Made by a program: the position numbers and the translations under genes. From Devosia sp. Root436 (GTDB taxonomy: Bacteria > Pseudomonadota > Alphaproteobacteria > Rhizobiales > Devosiaceae), in assembly GCF_001426345.1 (NCBI RefSeq), contig NZ_LMEM01000001.1:332263-396262 (forward strand): a DNA stretch of 64,000 nt, written 5' to 3'. Shown here one piece after another: positions 62,678 through 64,000 of this stretch (the stretch's first letter is position 1; every line of letters starts with the position of its first letter). The notes below the pieces were generated by a model that saw nothing but the letters and a program-made list of their open reading frames with translations, was not told the origin of the DNA and ran no database searches.

Positions 62678-63811
62678 CTATCGCGCTGCCGGTCCTACAT
62701 ACCGCGCTCTGGGGCGAATGGACTGGCCGCTGCCGATCTGTTCCATCATATGCGCCAGCCACCCCACGGAGCGGCCCATGGCGAACAAAACGAGGCCCGC
62801 ATCGGCGGGCAGGTCGAACCGCGCTGTGAGGGCCGCCAGGGCGAAGTCGATATTGGGCAGGTCGCCGGTCAGCGATTGGGCGGCCATGCGGTAGGTCTGG
62901 AAGGCCGGCATCGGCGCGAAGCTGGCGAGCAGCGCCTGGCAGCGGGGATCGCCGTGGGGATAGAGCGGGTGGCCCATGCCGGGCACGTCCCTGCCCTCGC
63001 CCAGCCAATCGCGCAAAGCCGGCTCAGCCGCTGCGTCGGGCAGGTCGCCTATATCGTCGACCAAGGCGGCGATGCCCCGCGACGCCAGACCATGGCGCGG
63101 GCCGCTCAGCGCCGCCAGGCCCGCCAGCGTTCCGGCCCAGAGCGATGCCCCGGTCGATACGGTCACGCGGGCCGCGAAGGTGGACGCATTGAGTTCGTGA
63201 TCGGCCAGGAGCACCAGAGCGCGCCGGATGGCATCGGCGGCCTCCGCACGGCCCCAATGGAAAGCCAGGCGCATATGCAGGGGTGCGTCGGCATTGCCGT
63301 CTCCGGTCAGCGCCTGGGCCAGGGTGCCCAGCACGAGATTGGCCTCGTGCACCAGCAGGGCGGCAGATTGGCCCATCACCACCGGTTGCGCGGCTCGTGC
63401 CGCCAGGGCGGCGAATGCCGCCGCCAGCCCCTGCCCCGCACCTTGTCCGGCGGTGGCCGGCCGTGCCGGCGCCTGCCACAGCAGCGTGGCGATATCCTCA
63501 AGCGATGCAGCGTGGGACAGGTCGCAGGCATCCTCTCCGCGATAGAGCAGCCGTCCGCCCTCGACCGTCGAAATGGCCGTGCGCAGCACCGGCTCGCCCC
63601 AGTGCATGGCTTCGGTGGCCACGACTTCCTGCCGGCGGCGACCGGCGGCGCGCTGGGCCAGCCGGCGCACATCGTCGCCGCGATAGAGGCTGCGGCGGCT
63701 GTCGGCGGGATCAGGCCGGGCCTTGATGCGGCCGCGGCTGACATTGGCGTAAAGCGTCTGCTTTTGGGTGCCCAGCAGGGTCAGCGCTTCGGTGGCGGAC
63801 AGCCAGTCCAT
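62678..63811 (-). CDS. Citrate synthase family protein with N-terminal DNA-binding domain
   Basis: A 377-residue protein in two parts. Residues 1-60 ('WLSATEALTLLGTQKQTLYA', then 'SRGRIKARPDPADSRRSLYR') look like a MerR/excisionase-type helix-turn-helix. Residues about 75-377 are a citrate synthase domain with its three catalytic residues apparently in place: His in 'LADHELNAS' (about 203), His in 'GMGHPLYPHGDP' (about 279) and Asp in 'LPNIDFALAAL' (about 320), with the substrate loop 'LSGPRHGLASRG' altered from the usual GPLHGGAN. It may be an enzyme, a metabolite-sensing regulator, or both. It is divergent from a second citrate synthase gene with 78 bp between starts. Confidence 0.87.
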   Translation of the reverse strand: MDWLSATEALTLLGTQKQTLYANVSRGRIKARPDPADSRRSLYRGDDVRRLAQRAAGRRRQEVVATEAMHWGEPVLRTAISTVEGGRLLYRGEDACDLSHAASLEDIATLLWQAPARPATAGQGAGQGLAAAFAALAARAAQPVVMGQSAALLVHEANLVLGTLAQALTGDGNADAPLHMRLAFHWGRAEAADAIRRALVLLADHELNASTFAARVTVSTGASLWAGTLAGLAALSGPRHGLASRGIAALVDDIGDLPDAAAEPALRDWLGEGRDVPGMGHPLYPHGDPRCQALLASFAPMPAFQTYRMAAQSLTGDLPNIDFALAALTARFDLPADAGLVLFAMGRSVGWLAHMMEQIGSGQSIRPRARYVGPAAR

Positions 63812-63815
63812 GACA

Positions 63816-63845
63816 TTGATCCAATTGGTCAAGATTGACGTCAAT
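63816..63845. promoter_or_regulatory. Palindromic regulator sites between the citrate synthase genes
   Basis: 63834-63845 is the perfect palindrome ATTGACGTCAAT. Just left, 63816-63832 (TTGATCCAATTGGTCAA) is a near-palindrome with CCAATTGG in its centre. Both use ATTGA/TCAAT half-sites. The spacing and symmetry fit a dimeric regulator such as the fused DNA-binding domain of the neighbouring gene. Confidence 0.6.
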
Positions 63846-63889
63846 ATTAACACGCCTACCCTGCGCGGCAACAACCACAGGAGAGCATC

Positions 63890-64000
63890 ATGAAGAGTGG
63901 TCTCGAAGACGTCATTGCCGCCGAAACCGTGCTGTCTGACGTCGACGGCAACAATGGGCGGCTGATCGTGCGCGGCGTGTCATTGGACGAACTGGTCGCC
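63890..64000 (+). CDS. Citrate synthase/methylcitrate synthase family, N-terminal part (cut by window edge)
   Basis: Only 37 residues are visible, starting 'MKSGLEDVIAAETVLSDVDG' and continuing 'GRLIVRGVSLDEL'. The 'AxTxLSdVdGxxGxLxyRGy' opening is the signature of 2-methylcitrate synthase/citrate synthase type II enzymes. ATG 63890 has AGGAGA about 6 bases upstream. The gene is transcribed away from the citrate synthase-family gene with an N-terminal DNA-binding domain. Whether it uses acetyl-CoA or propionyl-CoA cannot be told from this piece. Confidence 0.85.
   Translation, partial: MKSGLEDVIAAETVLSDVDGNNGRLIVRGVSLDELVA

Overview
The window looks like a chromosomal segment of a GC-rich alphaproteobacterium of the order Hyphomicrobiales (Rhizobiales), most like Devosia or a close relative. 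This is inferred from gene content and order: pleD-divK together, a contiguous nuoA-N operon running into birA and RNase J, a short type-2 proS followed by lolC-lolD, Omp25/31-type outer membrane proteins, DUF3572 and DUF1467 genes, and several palindromic intergenic repeat families. There is no prophage, CRISPR array, insertion sequence or rRNA. Most of the window is housekeeping DNA.

Layout. 1-10 kb: a GNAT gene cut by the window edge, gatC, a degenerate metallo-hydrolase-like gene, ruvX, pyrB with a dihydroorotase-like partner that lacks its metal-ligand histidines, plsY, dprA, an aldo/keto reductase and topA. 10-15 kb: a small GIY-YIG protein between palindromic repeats, an M19 dipeptidase, RNase R, DUF983, and L33 with its terminator. 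15-23 kb: pleD and divK, then a rightward run of DUF3572, dinB, ridA, a glycerophosphodiesterase, a COG3146 acyltransferase-like gene, a desaturase-reductase fusion and a HIT protein. 22.9-45 kb: a long leftward block with the complex I operon nuoABCDEFGHIJKLMN (14 subunits, nothing inserted), birA, rnj, DUF1467, proS, lolC and lolD. 45-55 kb: two Omp25-like proteins, an exported MsrA, and a LacI-controlled carbohydrate ABC transporter operon with an FAD oxidoreductase. 55-64 kb: tRNA-Asp, tRNA-Val, HU, two paralogous TetA-like exporters, a TetR regulator with three tet-type operators, lon, and a divergent pair of citrate synthase-family genes.

How the genes work together. Complex I is complete and BirA shares its operon. 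PleD (diguanylate cyclase) and DivK are the alphaproteobacterial cell-cycle pair. LolC-LolD export lipoproteins. The LacI operon (regulator, oxidoreductase, binding protein, two permeases, ATPase) is a self-contained uptake and oxidation locus for an unidentified sugar-like compound. The divergent tetR-efflux pair is a self-regulated exporter module.

The points I would look at first are: (1) the TetR homologue, which keeps near-identical tet operators in triplicate but has lost the histidine that binds the Mg-tetracycline complex; (2) the citrate synthase-family enzyme with an N-terminal DNA-binding domain, divergent from a second citrate synthase gene across a palindromic promoter; (3) the GIY-YIG gene framed by short palindromes, resembling a REP/RAYT arrangement; (4) the desaturase-SDR fusion; and (5) the pseudo-dihydroorotase. 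I see no clearly unprecedented multi-gene defence or biosynthetic system. All coordinates come from reading the sequence. No database search was possible.
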